A DNA stretch of 64,000 bases from Pogostemon cablin (taxonomy: Eukaryota > Streptophyta > Magnoliopsida > Lamiales > Lamiaceae). Below are positions 8,975 to 19,823 of this stretch, piece after piece. A program made the position numbers and the translations under genes. The stretch is taken from positions 17,144,791-17,208,790 of the forward strand of contig CM043013.1 of the NCBI GenBank assembly GCA_023678885.1, in the 5' to 3' direction. Under the pieces are notes generated by a model. The model was not told the origin of the DNA and searched no databases. It was given only the letters and a program-made list of their open reading frames with translations. The stretch's first letter is position 1. Every line of letters starts with the position of its first letter.

Positions 8975-11400
8975 ATTGGTATTAGAGCGTTGGTTTCGTG
9001 GTGAAACGTGAGACGTTAGATTGGGTTTATGCCTTTCGTGTGTTAATGGTAAGATTGATAGCATGTTTAAAATTGATTATTTGATTATGTGAAATAATCT
9101 GGATATAATTACAAGATTTGAACTATTATTGCTTTTCACCATTATATGCATTTTGGGATGTGTGATTGTAAGTTTATTCTTAACAACTGGATCGCACGCG
9201 CTCACAACCCGGTGGGCTGTCGAAAAGTAAAACAGAAACTACTCATTTTTCTGTTCTCATCAGCTGTGAAGAAAAGAAGCCAGCGATCGGCAGCCTTGGC
9301 GATGACTGGTCGGTGTTGAAGGCTGCAGTTTCAATACGACGGCGGCAAATTTTGGGCACGTCCTTGACGATTAAGATCGGACCTGAGAGGACGTCTGCTG
9401 GCGAGCAGATTCCAGGCGGGTCACCAGCTGGTTCGAGCCTTCACCGAGGCGAGTCGACAACATCCAACGGCGGTTTAAGGGCGGGTCACCAGATGATTCG
9501 ATCGAGTCTAAAGGGGATCTGAGAGAGTCTGATCCAGATCGGATCGGAGCAGATCGGCGACGCGCATCGGACGCCCAGAGAGGAAGATTGGAGTGCTGTC
9601 ATTGCTGGCGGCGCGAATTCGGTTGGGCCGTCGGGGGTCTTCGACGAACGATGCCGCTCGAGGCTTACTATCGGGCGAAGCGGTGATGGCAGTGGGCAGC
9701 GGAAGCTGGTCGCGGCTGGGTCGGTTCTTCCAATCGAAACGATGACTGGTCAGTGGCGTGGATTCTCCTGGCGGTGCTGCGTATGGAAGGCCGCGGTGGT
9801 TGGACTCTGGTTGCGGTGTGTGTTACGGCTGGCGGATGGTCTCAGACGGCTGGCGGCGCGTTCCAGGCGGCTGGCGGCTGGCGGCGAGACTCCGTTGGGC
9901 TGAGCCGCTAAGGCACGTCGCGCCGGTAATGGCTGGCGATGTGTTTGCGGCAAGCGAGTAGGTACGGCTGATGATGGTGGTTGTCGTCGGGCACACTGAA
10001 TCGTCGATGGATGGTGGGCTGCGGCAGCAGCGGCGTCAATCTTCGCCGATCATTTGCTGGCAGTGTGTGCAACAGCGGCGGCTGTTTGAACATGGATAGG
10101 GTTGGTTTCAGTGTGGGCTTAAATTCCTGGACAGTTTTATTGGCATGTATGAGCCCAATTTTTTTATTGGGCTGAGTGAATGGGCCGTGATAAATGGGCT
10201 TAATTATTATTTTTTTAATAGGCTGCTCATTATGTGCTTATTTGTTTATCTTGGGCCCAATATTTAAATGGTTTTGGGCTGCTGGGCCATTTTATTGCAA
10301 GTTTTAATTAATTGTGGGTAATGGGCCAAGCATGATAAATTAGTTATTTATTAATAGGCTAATTTTGTGCTAGTGGGCTTGGTGGAATTAATTTGGTTTT
10401 GGGCTAAGATTATAGGTCATAGATAATGGGCTTGATTAATTATTTAATCTGCTGCTCATTTTGTGCTTATTTGTTGCTCTAGGGCCCAATTAATTGATCC
10501 ACTGTTTAAGCAATTAATTATGATATATAACTGATTTAATTGTTTTAACTTGACAATTAATTGTTATATATGTAAGGCATGTTCTATGTGATTTACATAT
10601 TTAAATTGATGTTAATATAAACATGTCTTAGTTGTATATTTTATTCTGGAATATTATATGCATGTTAAAAACCCTCGGTAATTAAATAACTAAGTGGGAG
10701 AGGGGATTGGTAATAAATTCCCGCGGCCTCCATTATTGGTTTGTTAAGCAATGTGAATAGACTTGCGCGTTGGCAATAGAGCCTTCCTCCCCATCGGATG
10801 AGTTTTATTCATGGATTGCTGGAACAGACTTCATTAAATAATTACGTTTGTAATGTGATGCATATGAACTTGCTCGTTGGCATAGACCTTCCTCCCTATC
10901 GGATGAGTTTATATGCGGTTCACTGGTACAAACTTGTAATTGATGACTGTAGGAAGTTATCCGAGCGAGTGTGCACTTCTCTATCTGTAAGGCACATAAG
11001 CTTGGGCCGCGAACTTGGGGTCAAATAATGGTGTACACTTAGATGTAAATAATAAGTATCCTCCCCATCGGAGTCACTGCTTTTATTTGCATGGCTAAAG
11101 AGGAACCGACTATTAATTATTTTGTCATATAGTTAGGTTGACAAATGAAATTAATGGGTAAAACCTTCTCTTGTAAATGTTCGGGTTTGTAAACGTCCAC
11201 ACTATCGTGGCTTGCAGACTCACGGTGCTTGAGATGTCGGTGAATTTTATTTTATATTGTTTTGAGGGAATCAATATAAAAGAATAAAATTCGAAGATTT
11301 GATCGGAATATTTATTTGTGATTCTCTGAATTTTGAATGGTTTTATTTCACTAATTGTTAACTAAAAGACATTATATTTACTTGTCCAAATTAGATGATT
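8975..11400 (+). other. Copia element 1: primer site and long leader, with a GC-rich block
   Basis: From about 9190 to 10120 the base composition changes abruptly to GC-rich (ggcggc, gcggcagcagcgg), unlike the rest of the window. Several frames of 60-70 codons occur there on both strands, none recognisable. 10130-10520 carries two degenerate copies of a segment reading gggctt...ggctgctcat...gtgcttatttg. 10760-11080 repeats the motif cttcctcc(c)atcggatgag three times. The GC-rich block could be captured host sequence or a native leader; I cannot tell. Confidence 0.5.
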
Positions 11401-14400
11401 GGAAAAGAATCTTGTTTTTGAAAATTACTGCTTAAGAAAATACATGTGTATTCTCACAAAGGACGTCTCATAATGCCTATTAAAGTTTCTAGTGAAGAGA
11501 TGAGAGGTTCATAGAAATATGATGGTCTCATGTAACTCTTCGGATACTTGAGTAAATTAAAAGGCAGAAGATCATGGTTCAATTGATGAATGAATTGGAA
11601 AAGCTTGGAATAGAAATTGAAAGGGAAACCTAAATCAATTTATTCTTCACAATTTGCCTGGATGTTTTGAGCAAGTCCTACCTGAAATACGAAAGGTTGT
11701 ATATGGTGGAAAACTTCTAACAAAACATGTGGCAAAAGAAAGCCATTTTTCATCACGATGTGAACAAGTTTAATATCTTATTTACTAATGGTTTAAACAT
11801 GATTAGTGATGGCATCTACTGACACGAAGTATGTAGATACTGAAATCACTAAATGTTTATCACTAAGTAAGAATAAGATTGTTAATAACATGGGTAAAAC
11901 TACAAAGGTAGTGGCTATTGCAGTGGGAGTTATTTATTTATCTCATGATAAGAATAATCGATTGATTATGAGAAATTATCTTTACGTACGTTTCATAGAA
12001 AGAATTTAATTTCGGTTTCTATGCATTAACGGATGGATACTTCATTTAAATGACATGGTCATAGTAATGAGGAATGAGGCTATAATCCGTTAAAGTACGT
12101 TGGTGGATAAAAAGTATACTCTTGAATCATGTACATCCCACAGATGCAATAAATAGTAATTAAATAATATAAGTAAGAGAAAGGAACCTTCGGAAATGAA
12201 CTAAACATACATTTGACGTCTATGACTAATTTATTTTACTTGAGTAGGATTCAAAAGTTGATAGTCGATAGACCGTAAGGTTTATCTGAAGTGGAAACTA
12301 TCGGACTTACGAGTCTTGCTTGGAAGTAAAAATGATTAACTGCTTTTTCAAGGCTGTGGGGTGTAGAGCCAAAGATATATGTTGGAATTAGTTCATTCTG
12401 ATTCAAGCGAACCTAATATTATCCAGGCGAGAAGTGGTTATGAATATTCGAAGATTATTCTGGAAACCAATATATTTATATGATGCACTGCATGTCTAAG
12501 TTCTTTGATTAATTCAAGAATTGTAAGGCTGGTACAGTGAAGCGTCATGAAAAATATATTAAGTCATTACGATTCAATCATGATGGCGAATACCTCTTGG
12601 GATAGTTAGGAGCTATTGATCAGAAGTTGAGATTAAATCTCAAGTAGACTACACCGGGTATGCCCCAAACTGAATGGTGTGGTGGCTAGAAGGAATAAGA
12701 CTCTTATGGTTATGATTAGATAGATGATGAATTATTTGGAATAATTAAATTTATTTTATGGATATACCCTAGATACAGTAATTCGTGAAACATTTGTCTG
12801 TATATGGGATATCCTAGAAAAATGGAGGGTGATTTATTTAGTCCAAAAGATCGAAGGATAATTGTTAACTCAATAACTAGATTTTTGGAAAAGGACTATG
12901 TAATAAATCACAAACCCATGTATAAGTTGTTCTAAAGGAAGTGAGAGAAAAACACTAAGTAAAAGTACCAAGTGTACAAGAGGATATACCACAAGGTAAA
13001 CTGCAACGCATGTCACGTCTGATACACAATTACATGTAGTGCCTTATCGTAGTGGGAGGGTTGTTTGACAACCTATAAATATATATTTTGGGACTGTCAT
13101 GAGATTTGGTCCCTAGTAAACATGGTATTATCCCACGGATACGACGTAGCACTACAAGATTAAAATGCGGAATCTTAGTAAGTTGCAATGTATGTTGAAA
13201 TAGAATCTACGGATTCTAAATTAAGTCTGGAGCTTGAAGGATCACTAAAATGGTGTAAAAACCATTCCAAGTGGTCATAGGAAATAAAAGAGGATCATAC
13301 AGAAAGGTGAAAACCTTGGAAGCAAAGCTTGTTGCGAAAAGGTGTACTCAGGAAAAAATGGTTCGATTATGAGGAAACATGTTCGCTAGTAGCTATGCTT
13401 ATATTGATTCGGATTCTTTTATTTATTGCTGCTATGAGGAACAACAAATAGATGTCAAGACAGCTTTCCTGATTGGAAGTATTGAGGAAAACATCTATGT
13501 GAAGCGACCAGAGTGATTCATTGCAAAATACTAATAGCATTTTGATAGTAAGCTTAAAAGTGTCCAGCGATGGACTAAAGCAAGCTTTAAGATCGTGAAG
13601 CATCTGTTTTGATTAGGTAATCCAGTGGCATGGATTTAAATCAATGAGCGGATGAGTCTTGTGTGTTGTAAAGAGTGACGGAAATATGGTGGTATTTCTT
13701 GGACTATATGTAGATAGTATCTTGCTCATTGGAGACAATGAAAGAGTATTATCGGGCATATGGGTATGGTAAATAAAGCGGTAGAGATGAAGGATTTAAG
13801 AAAGGCAAAATATATCATTTTGATCACGGTAATACGGATCACAGAAAGGACATTATGCTTATCTCAAGTTTCATAAATGATACAGTTCATACTCGTTTAG
13901 CATGTGAATTTATCTAAGTGAATGTGTTTTTGAGACACAAGAAGAAGATAAAGAGGATGAAAGTAGTTCCTTATGCTCCGGCGAATAAGAAAGCTTAATC
14001 TAAGGAATGCTATGAACGATGTTGGATATTTATTTTGCTGAATGCATGAACAGTGGGTATCAACGTAACCCGGAACAAGAATGATGAACTGTGGTAAGAC
14101 ATTTATAAAGTGCCTGAGAAGGACTGGAAATTATATGTGGACTTACTGGACAGATTCACTGCTTCTTGTGGATTACGTAGATTCAGTTTTTTTAGTCAGA
14201 TTGGACGGCAGTAAATTCACCTCAAAGGTTATGTGTTTAATTTTAGGAAGTAGAGTCATAATGTAGAGGAGTGTTATATAGAAATATATTTCAGACTCCG
14301 GACTCCATCATGGAAAGATGATGAATTGGAGCCTATGAGGCAGCCAAAGTATCTATATGACTCTAGAGACTTCATGATGGACTTTGAAGTGTTTCTAAGT

Positions 14401-14630
14401 TTGCCCAAGGTAATCACAATTTACATTAATGATATTGGTGCAGTTGCAAACTTGAAGAAATCACAAGTCCATAAGGCAATTAAACACATGGAGCGCGAGT
14501 ACCACCTGTTACGAGAAATCGTATGATGAGGGGAAGGTTGTTGTCGCCTAGATTGCATCGGATGATGACCTAGTAAACCATTTACAAGGACCTTAAGGCG
14601 AGAGCTTTTAATGGTCGTGTAGTGGGAGTA
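11400..14630 (+). pseudogene. Copia gag-pol remnants (element 1)
   Basis: Recognisable traces in order follow. A Gag segment lies near 11575 (MNELEKLGIEIE). The integrase core near 12560 reads KSLRFNHDGEYLL, then PGMPQTEWCGG near 12655, standing for the usual GIPQTNGVAER. Reverse transcriptase near 13455 reads VKTAFLIGSIEENIYVK, then LYVDSILLIG near 13700, where the catalytic YVDD has become YVDS. RNase H C-terminus near 14425-14510 reads YINDIGAVANLKKS and MEREYHLLREIV. Numerous stops and frame changes separate them, so no product is expected. Confidence 0.8.
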
Positions 14631-14688
14631 GGAATCAGATGTATGGCAGAAGACATGACAGCATAGTCTTTTAGTATAAGTGGGAGAT

Positions 14689-15891
14689 TGTTGGATTGTA
14701 TACTAAAAGTCTAGCTTTAGTATGAACAATGTCATAACAATATTTGAAATGAGAATCATTGATCAAATGATTGCATCTTATAATTTATTTTATATGCATG
14801 ATGCAATAGTCCATTTACTTTATACTGTAGATAATATGTTGTGCGACAACACGCGGAAGATCATATTATCAGTTTCCTTATAAAGTATAAACAGATGCTC
14901 ACAACTGAGATAGACGAGGACTCTCTATCGGTATGGTTGTAGTGTACTTTGGTATTAGCTTGTCTTGGCTATAGAATCACATTAGTGCACTTGTGTATAT
15001 TGAGCAGGACCGCTTGAGTTCGTTCTTCTTATACTGACTATATAGTAGAACTTGATCTCTGTTATTATGGAAGTTCGTGCTCTTAATCTCTATACAATAA
15101 CCTCGACACGTAGGGCAGTATGTATTTCTTTGATTCATCAATGGGTGAGATTTAAAAGTATTAAATCAATATACTCGGTGAGTTGGGAAGTAGTGTTGTC
15201 TCTATGGTGTGCTGTTGATTGTAGAAGGAATCCATGTCCGACATAGGTTGATGATGTCCCCTTGAGGAGCTCATAAGGTTTATCATGTAAATCTTGCAAG
15301 TGGATTAATTTCCGGCATGATAATAAGGTTGAGTGGTACTACTCTCAGATGAGATATTAATTAATTTGAGTTGTCAGTAACTTAATTAATTAATGGACAT
15401 TGTATTTCTTAAACATGGGGAGACCATCGGGCTTATAATAAGAAGGAGCCCAGAACATAATTTTGGGATTGGACGGGTAGTGCAGTAATAATATTTTAGT
15501 GGACTATATTATTGTTATTGGATTTGATTAAAAGCTTTGGACTAAGCTTGGTTAATTAAATTCAATTGAGGCCCAGCCCAATTTCTCCTTCTGGTCCCTG
15601 CTGTAGCCCAGCTATATAAGTCATCTCAACTCCTGTTAACCCTAAGTCAGTGCCTCATTTGACAGTTAGAAAAGAACAGGAGCAAATTGAGAGAATCCTG
15701 CGATTGTTGCCCACACAACAGAAGGATTCGACATGGGACATACAGCAGAAGATTGAGAGGTGGTTCTCTGCAACGGTTCATCCTCTACATCAACCCAGAA
15801 GTACGGTAAACAAGTTTATATTCGCTTCCGCTGATTGTTTGCCTGATTTCCTTAACGGATCACGTTGAATCACACGATCCAATTGCCAACA
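14689..15891 (+). repeat. 3' LTR of Copia element 1
   Basis: Same length as the 5' LTR and collinear throughout. Differences are mostly single transitions (for example gtatgc/gtatac at the start). Ends CCAACA and is followed by the GTTCC duplication. Confidence 0.9.
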
Positions 15892-15896
15892 GTTCC

Positions 15897-16130
15897 TGAC
15901 TTGCACGTGATTCCTCTCGGAAGGGGTATCACTAACATCTCCCAGATTCTCATCGGCAGGATATCTTGAGGGTGCGTGCCTTTGATTTTAACGGGGGCTT
16001 GATCAGATTGCAGAAGTGGAGGCCCGACTTTATCCCGTGTAAAATCAAATCATCAGTGGTCTGCGTTTGGATAAGAGTCTTCGAACTCCTCTTTGAACTG
16101 TGGACGGAGAAAATTCACTATTCTATTCCA
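15897..16130 (+). pseudogene. DUF4283 fragment, right half
   Basis: Continues 7653-7771 once the Copia insert and one GTTCC are set aside: DLHVIPLGRG directly after the duplication. After a frameshift the 15966 frame reads FDFNGGLIRLQKWRPDF and then CVWIRVFELLFELW. The (G/L)RLxxWxPDF...VW(V/I)RIxxLPxEYW pattern is the best conserved part of DUF4283. The frame is lost near 16130, where NLR sequence resumes. Confidence 0.6.
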
Positions 16131-16189
16131 TTCAATGCCTACTACTCAGTGGCGGATATAGTATAGTATGTAGTTCACTTTGTTCTCCA

Positions 16190-16275
16190 GTAGCTTGGTG
16201 GTTTGGGTTCTCATATTTGACCCCCTTGTTAAGGCTTAAGGGCTCGATTCCCGCAAGTCTCATTCCTCTTTTTTC
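16190..16275 (+). mobile_element. tRNA-derived SINE-like segment (possible)
   Basis: Contains a box-A-like TAGCTTGGTGG at 16191 and a box-B-like GGCTCGATTCC at 16241, followed by a pyrimidine-rich run. Spacing is longer than in a tRNA. No flanking duplication found; it may instead be native hAT sequence. Confidence 0.3.
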
Positions 16276-16712
16276 TTTCTTTATTTATATTTATATATTA
16301 TTTCTATAATTTATTTTATATTTTTCATTTTCAAATGCCCACTCTTGCATTTCTATTTATATTTATATATTATTTCTTTGAATTTTTTATATTACTACTC
16401 AAACATGTTTCTTTTAATGTTATACTACACCTTACACCTTGGCTTCTTTTTTTTTTTTTTAATAAACTTTGGTGTTTCTTTTGATCTTTTTACTTAAATT
16501 ATTAATTGCAATATAAATTAATATTCAATTCATTATTATTTTTTTAAATACTTAGTATGTATTATAAATTCATGATAATAATATCTTAAATTATTTTTTA
16601 AAAATAAAATTAGACGATGTTAATATTGATCATAATTTCTCCATTTTGATTTATTTATTGTATGATTTTAAATATAAAATAAATAATATTTTAATAATTA
16701 TATGTAGTCCAA

Positions 16713-16873
16713 CTGCTGTGCATCTGGACGATTTTTATCGTTAGATTATATTTTAGTTTGATCTTCACAATCAAATAAAATAAAATAATTATTTTTTAAA
16801 AAACATAAATACCCACTAACCCCATTTTTAACCTATTAAATCAAGATGCACCGATACACTAGGTGCACAGCAG
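16713..16873. repeat. Nested short inverted-repeat element (161 bp)
   Basis: Begins CTGCTGTGCATCT and ends AGGTGCACAGCAG, near-perfect inverted ends, within the hAT element. No clear target duplication. Confidence 0.4.
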
Positions 16874-17045
16874 AATCACCCAATTATATGTCGTACCCCT
16901 AAATTTTTTTTCCTGGATCCATCCCTGCTACTACTTCATCTGCAAAGAATGTCATGGTGGAATTTGATGATGAGTTTATTCAACTCATAGAAAGGCTAGC
17001 AGGATAGCAGCCCAACCTGCAGATAATCCCAATTGTTGGTATGGG

Positions 17046-17395
17046 GAAGTCACGGAGGAAGAAGGGGTTGTGACCTAGACTCAATTCTCCACACCCCTAT
17101 TCTCTCTCTCTTTGTATCTTAATGTCGTAGACTGATTTTTGAAGGATGAGTACAAGTGTTTTAAATTAAAAAAAATGAGGGACATTATTAATTTAAATAA
17201 AAAAGAAAAAAGAGTTTGAATGATGTAAAAAAGAGGTGAGGGGCCAAGATGATCTGGGCGATAAGAAGAAGGGTCTATCTGATCCTTTGCCTTTTTTGAA
17301 AGCCTACGGACCTTCTTTTCGAAGGTGTACATTTTTTTTCCACTACATTATGTGTTCTTTTACTGAAAATGGGCTTCTGCTTATGGGCCTCATAA
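17046..17395. other. Non-coding; third copy of the GGGCC/CCTTTGCC dispersed repeat
   Basis: The segment 17230-17300 (aggggccaagatgatc ... gatcctttgcctt) resembles the repeats at 4860-4985 and 6795-6935. The 83- and 84-codon frames here overlap it on both strands and resemble nothing known. Confidence 0.35.
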
Positions 17396-18048
17396 TAGGG
17401 TCGGACAAATTTTTTTCAAAACCGCAAAAATCAATCGAGTTGCACTGCATCGCACTTAGTAATTTTTCACCTAAACCACAGTTAATTTAATTAGAGAAAA
17501 TCGCACCGCGTAAATGGTATAATTTCGATTTTCATCTAAAATTGCACCGCACTGCATCGTACTCTATTATTCAAATTAAAAATATATTTAATTATAATTA
17601 TACATATGTATGTATTATTGAAGAGGTAAAAATGATATACACAATGTTAAATACTTTGGATCATAAAATAATTTTAATATAAGTTGCTTTATGTTACAAA
17701 TGTTACATTATTTGAGTTGTTTATGGTTTCGAATGATGATTTCATATCTTTAAGATTTAATTATCTAATTTGATAATTGTTACAATATTTTATTTCTAAG
17801 AGCGAAAAAACACTTTTGAATTAAGCATGCACGTATATTATTTTTATTATCTGTATGTTTATACTGTTATATAATATGTTAATTTTTAAACCGTGAAATT
17901 GCCAAATCGTAAAAAAATCGCCTAAAACCGAATAATAAATTTTTTTCTATAAAATGCAATTTAAAATAATTATTAAATCGAACCGCATATAACAATACAA
18001 TTTAGATTTTATCGAAATAACCGCGAAATCGCATTGTGTCCATCCCTA
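17396..18048. mobile_element. hAT-like non-autonomous element (about 650 bp)
   Basis: Starts TAGGGTCGGACAAA and ends TGTCCATCCCTA, so the ends are inverted. Sub-terminal regions are rich in aaaccgc/gcaccgc and tcgcggtt-type motifs facing each other, as in many plant hAT-derived MITEs. Flanking 8-mers (cctcataa and ccttacat) match poorly, so the insertion is old or the ends are slightly off. Confidence 0.45.
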
Positions 18049-18474
18049 CCTTACATAATACTAGTAAACGTAATTTATGGGCTTTGATAAACAATTCAGG
18101 TCCGCTGCTATCCTTTAGGCTTAAATGCTTGGGCTGGCACTACTACCACTTGGAGTATATGAAATTTCAATTATATCCCCATTAATCTTTCTAAACACTA
18201 ACTCATTTATTACACTAAAAAAACTTTTTTTGCTTTGTACACCCACACACCACTACATCTAAACACACATTAAAAGTACACACACCAAAAACATACACTT
18301 AATCACACACCACACGCCACTACACAAAAGATAGAGAGGAAGAGATAAGGGAAAGGAAGAAGAGAACCTCAATTTCACAACCAAAACATTTTTGATAAGG
18401 AACAAGTCAAATAATTGATCAAAAGTATTTTATAATGCATTCTTTCTTAAAATCATGCTTTGTTTTATAGGTGT
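18049..18474. other. Non-coding, CA-rich
   Basis: Includes a run of cacacac/ccacac motifs at 18240-18330 and purine-rich stretches. No gene, no clear repeat boundary. Confidence 0.4.
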
Positions 18475-19430
18475 AACAACAAATTTTGTATTTATTAAAT
18501 AATAAATACAAAAGAGATTACAATGATAATCCAAAATGGATTGAACTTGAGAATTTAGTGAACAATCTCCAGCTATATCCTCTAATTCCTCTCTTGAATT
18601 GACTTTGACTTTTTCAACTTTTGGAGTCGGATCTTCGGATGAAACTTGTCTGTACTCGGGTTTGGAGCTTTAAACGTTGATTCGGAGGAGTCAATAAAGA
18701 TTTATTGTGAAAAATGCCATTCAATTTGATAGAACACCATTGACTTCACGAAGATTGCTAGATAAATTTGATTTGAAGAAAATCTTAGAGGCTCCGCACC
18801 TTGATCTTAGATCAAATGTCGTTGATATATTGATCTTTGAAGAATAATTTAATCTTCGTAAAGAGTCCAAGTTTCTTCAAAGTTCTCCGAGTTTTTAGGA
18901 TTTTCAAGATGATTGAAATGAGGATTGAAAACCTTTTTTTATAGGTGGAGGAAATAACCACTTGTGAGATAATTTCTCCTAAAAACGATATATTCACACT
19001 TGAATTGGACTGGCCTATTTAATTTTAAAATAGGACTGTTAGATTTGATTTGGGCCTATTTAATTTAATTAGATTTGCTAGATTGGATTTGACCCAATTT
19101 AATTAGGTCTGCTGAATTTGACTTGGGTTTATTTGGCTTGAATCAGGCCCACTATTTGGGTTTGTTCGACTTGAGTCTGGCCCACTTGACTTTTTGGATC
19201 CAATTATTAATTATCAAAGATTTATTAATTTATTTTAAGGAATAAATTTATTTAAATTTCTTAATAAATAAGTATTTAATTAATATTAATATACTTTCCT
19301 TCGCATTTTCATTTATTAGACAATAAAATTTAATTGTCTACTGTTGTGTGTTTTTGAATGCACACAAATAAATCACTAAGTGTAGGAATATCGACTGTAG
19401 CAGCAGACAACCAAGTTTTAATATCGAATC
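18475..19430 (-). repeat. Gypsy-type LTR fragment or decayed solo LTR
   Basis: On the minus strand the right half reads cgtccctaggattcgat, then acttggttgtctgctgctac, a layout like the ends of the LTRs at 1813-2505 and 53750-55727 (tcccttgggttcgat, acttgg, cacttaccgctac). The body at 18480-19200 has repeated tgggccta/aatttgg motifs. No second LTR, primer site or duplication was identified. The reverse frame 18812-18997 is not convincing. Confidence 0.45.
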
Positions 19431-19527
19431 CTAGGGACGACAAACAACTTATTTTTTAAAATTACTAAACTAAATAAGACACGTAACAAATTTAATTGTT
19501 TGATAATTATTAAACTAATGAATACTT

Positions 19528-19663
19528 ATTTTATATTACACATTTTTTTTTATATAAAATACAATATTTCAATAATTTTTTTTTATGAATTCATTTAAAT
19601 ATTTTATATTACACATTTTTTTTATATAAAATACAATATTTCAATAAATTTTTTTATATTTTT
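19528..19663. repeat. Tandem duplication, about 73-bp unit, two copies
   Basis: The stretch attttatattacacatttttt followed by tatataaaatacaatatttc occurs at 19528 and again at 19601. It lies just inside the Helitron 3' end. Confidence 0.6.
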
Positions 19664-19690
19664 CCCGTGCATTGTACGGTGTTTTACTAG
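19655..19690 (+). mobile_element. Helitron 3' terminus
   Basis: A hairpin (CCGTGC-att-GTACGG, 19665-19679) is followed by tgttttaCTAG at 19687-19690 and then T. This is the CTRR-T end structure of Helitrons, with the hairpin about 7 nt inside. The 5' end was not located. The terminus lies only 133 bp upstream of the p31comet start codon. Confidence 0.6.
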
Positions 19691-19823
19691 TTTGTGAAAA
19701 AAAAAAAGGAAGAGGATTTAGGCCGCCCTATGAAATTCAAAAACTGGCCTAAGAAAGTCCCAATTGTGAAGTTCTCTTTTCGGCTCAATTCGAAGTTTTT
19801 TGTGTGATTAATTTGCAGTAGAG
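19691..19823 (+). promoter_or_regulatory. Probable promoter/5' UTR interval of p31comet
   Basis: Only 133 bp separate the Helitron end from the ATG. It includes an A-run and ordinary 5' UTR-like sequence; no clear TATA box. If the Helitron assignment is right, the core promoter lies in Helitron-derived DNA or is very compact. This is inference from position alone. Confidence 0.3.

Larger units (their letters stand above)
7772..15891 (+). mobile_element. Ty1/Copia LTR retrotransposon, complete but decayed (8120 bp)
   Basis: Two 1203-bp direct LTRs begin TGTTGG and end CCAACA, flanked by GTTCC. The primer site at 8976-8988 reads TTGGTATTAGAGC, one base from the initiator-tRNA-Met complement used by most Copia elements. 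A polypurine tract (aagtgggagat) ends at 14688. Gag, integrase, reverse transcriptase and RNase H traces occur in Copia order at 11400-14630 but are shattered by stops and frameshifts. The LTRs differ at only about two dozen positions by my hand comparison (roughly 97-98% identical), much less decay than the coding part suggests. It sits inside the DUF4283 fragment. Confidence 0.9.
16147..16927. mobile_element. Non-autonomous hAT element (781 bp)
   Basis: Flanked by perfect 8-bp duplications CTACTACT (16139-16146 and 16928-16935), the hallmark of hAT insertion. Terminal inverted repeats CAGTGGCGGATATAG and, from the other end, CAGGGATGGATCCAG match at 10 of 15 positions. Interior is AT-rich and non-coding, with a SINE-like segment and a smaller inverted-repeat unit nested inside. 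Confidence 0.85.
16131..17045 (+). pseudogene. NLR relic, linker and P-loop segment (interrupted by hAT MITE)
   Basis: The part before the MITE (16131-16146) and the part after it (16936-17045) join in one frame: SMPTTSSAKNVMVEFDDEF, then IQLIERLAG, a stop (TAG at about 17006), and QPNLQIIPIVGMG. R1-type NLRs read ...FDDxLxxIxxRLxGQxxxLQxIPIVGMGGIGKTTLA, so this is the entrance to the NB-ARC domain. It breaks at the P-loop: GMG is followed by KSRRKK, and the GIGKTT nucleotide-binding residues are absent. Nothing of the rest of NB-ARC or the LRRs was found downstream. Confidence 0.6.

Noticed and set aside
9750..9961. 67-aa frames on both strands in the GC-rich leader
   Set aside because: GC-rich DNA has few stop codons, so such frames are expected by chance; no recognisable motif.
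13367..13603. 78-aa minus-strand frame
   Set aside because: Antisense to recognisable reverse-transcriptase remnants of Copia element 1.
16190..16275. Active tRNA gene
   Set aside because: Box A and box B are too far apart and no acceptor stem pairs; at most a SINE remnant.
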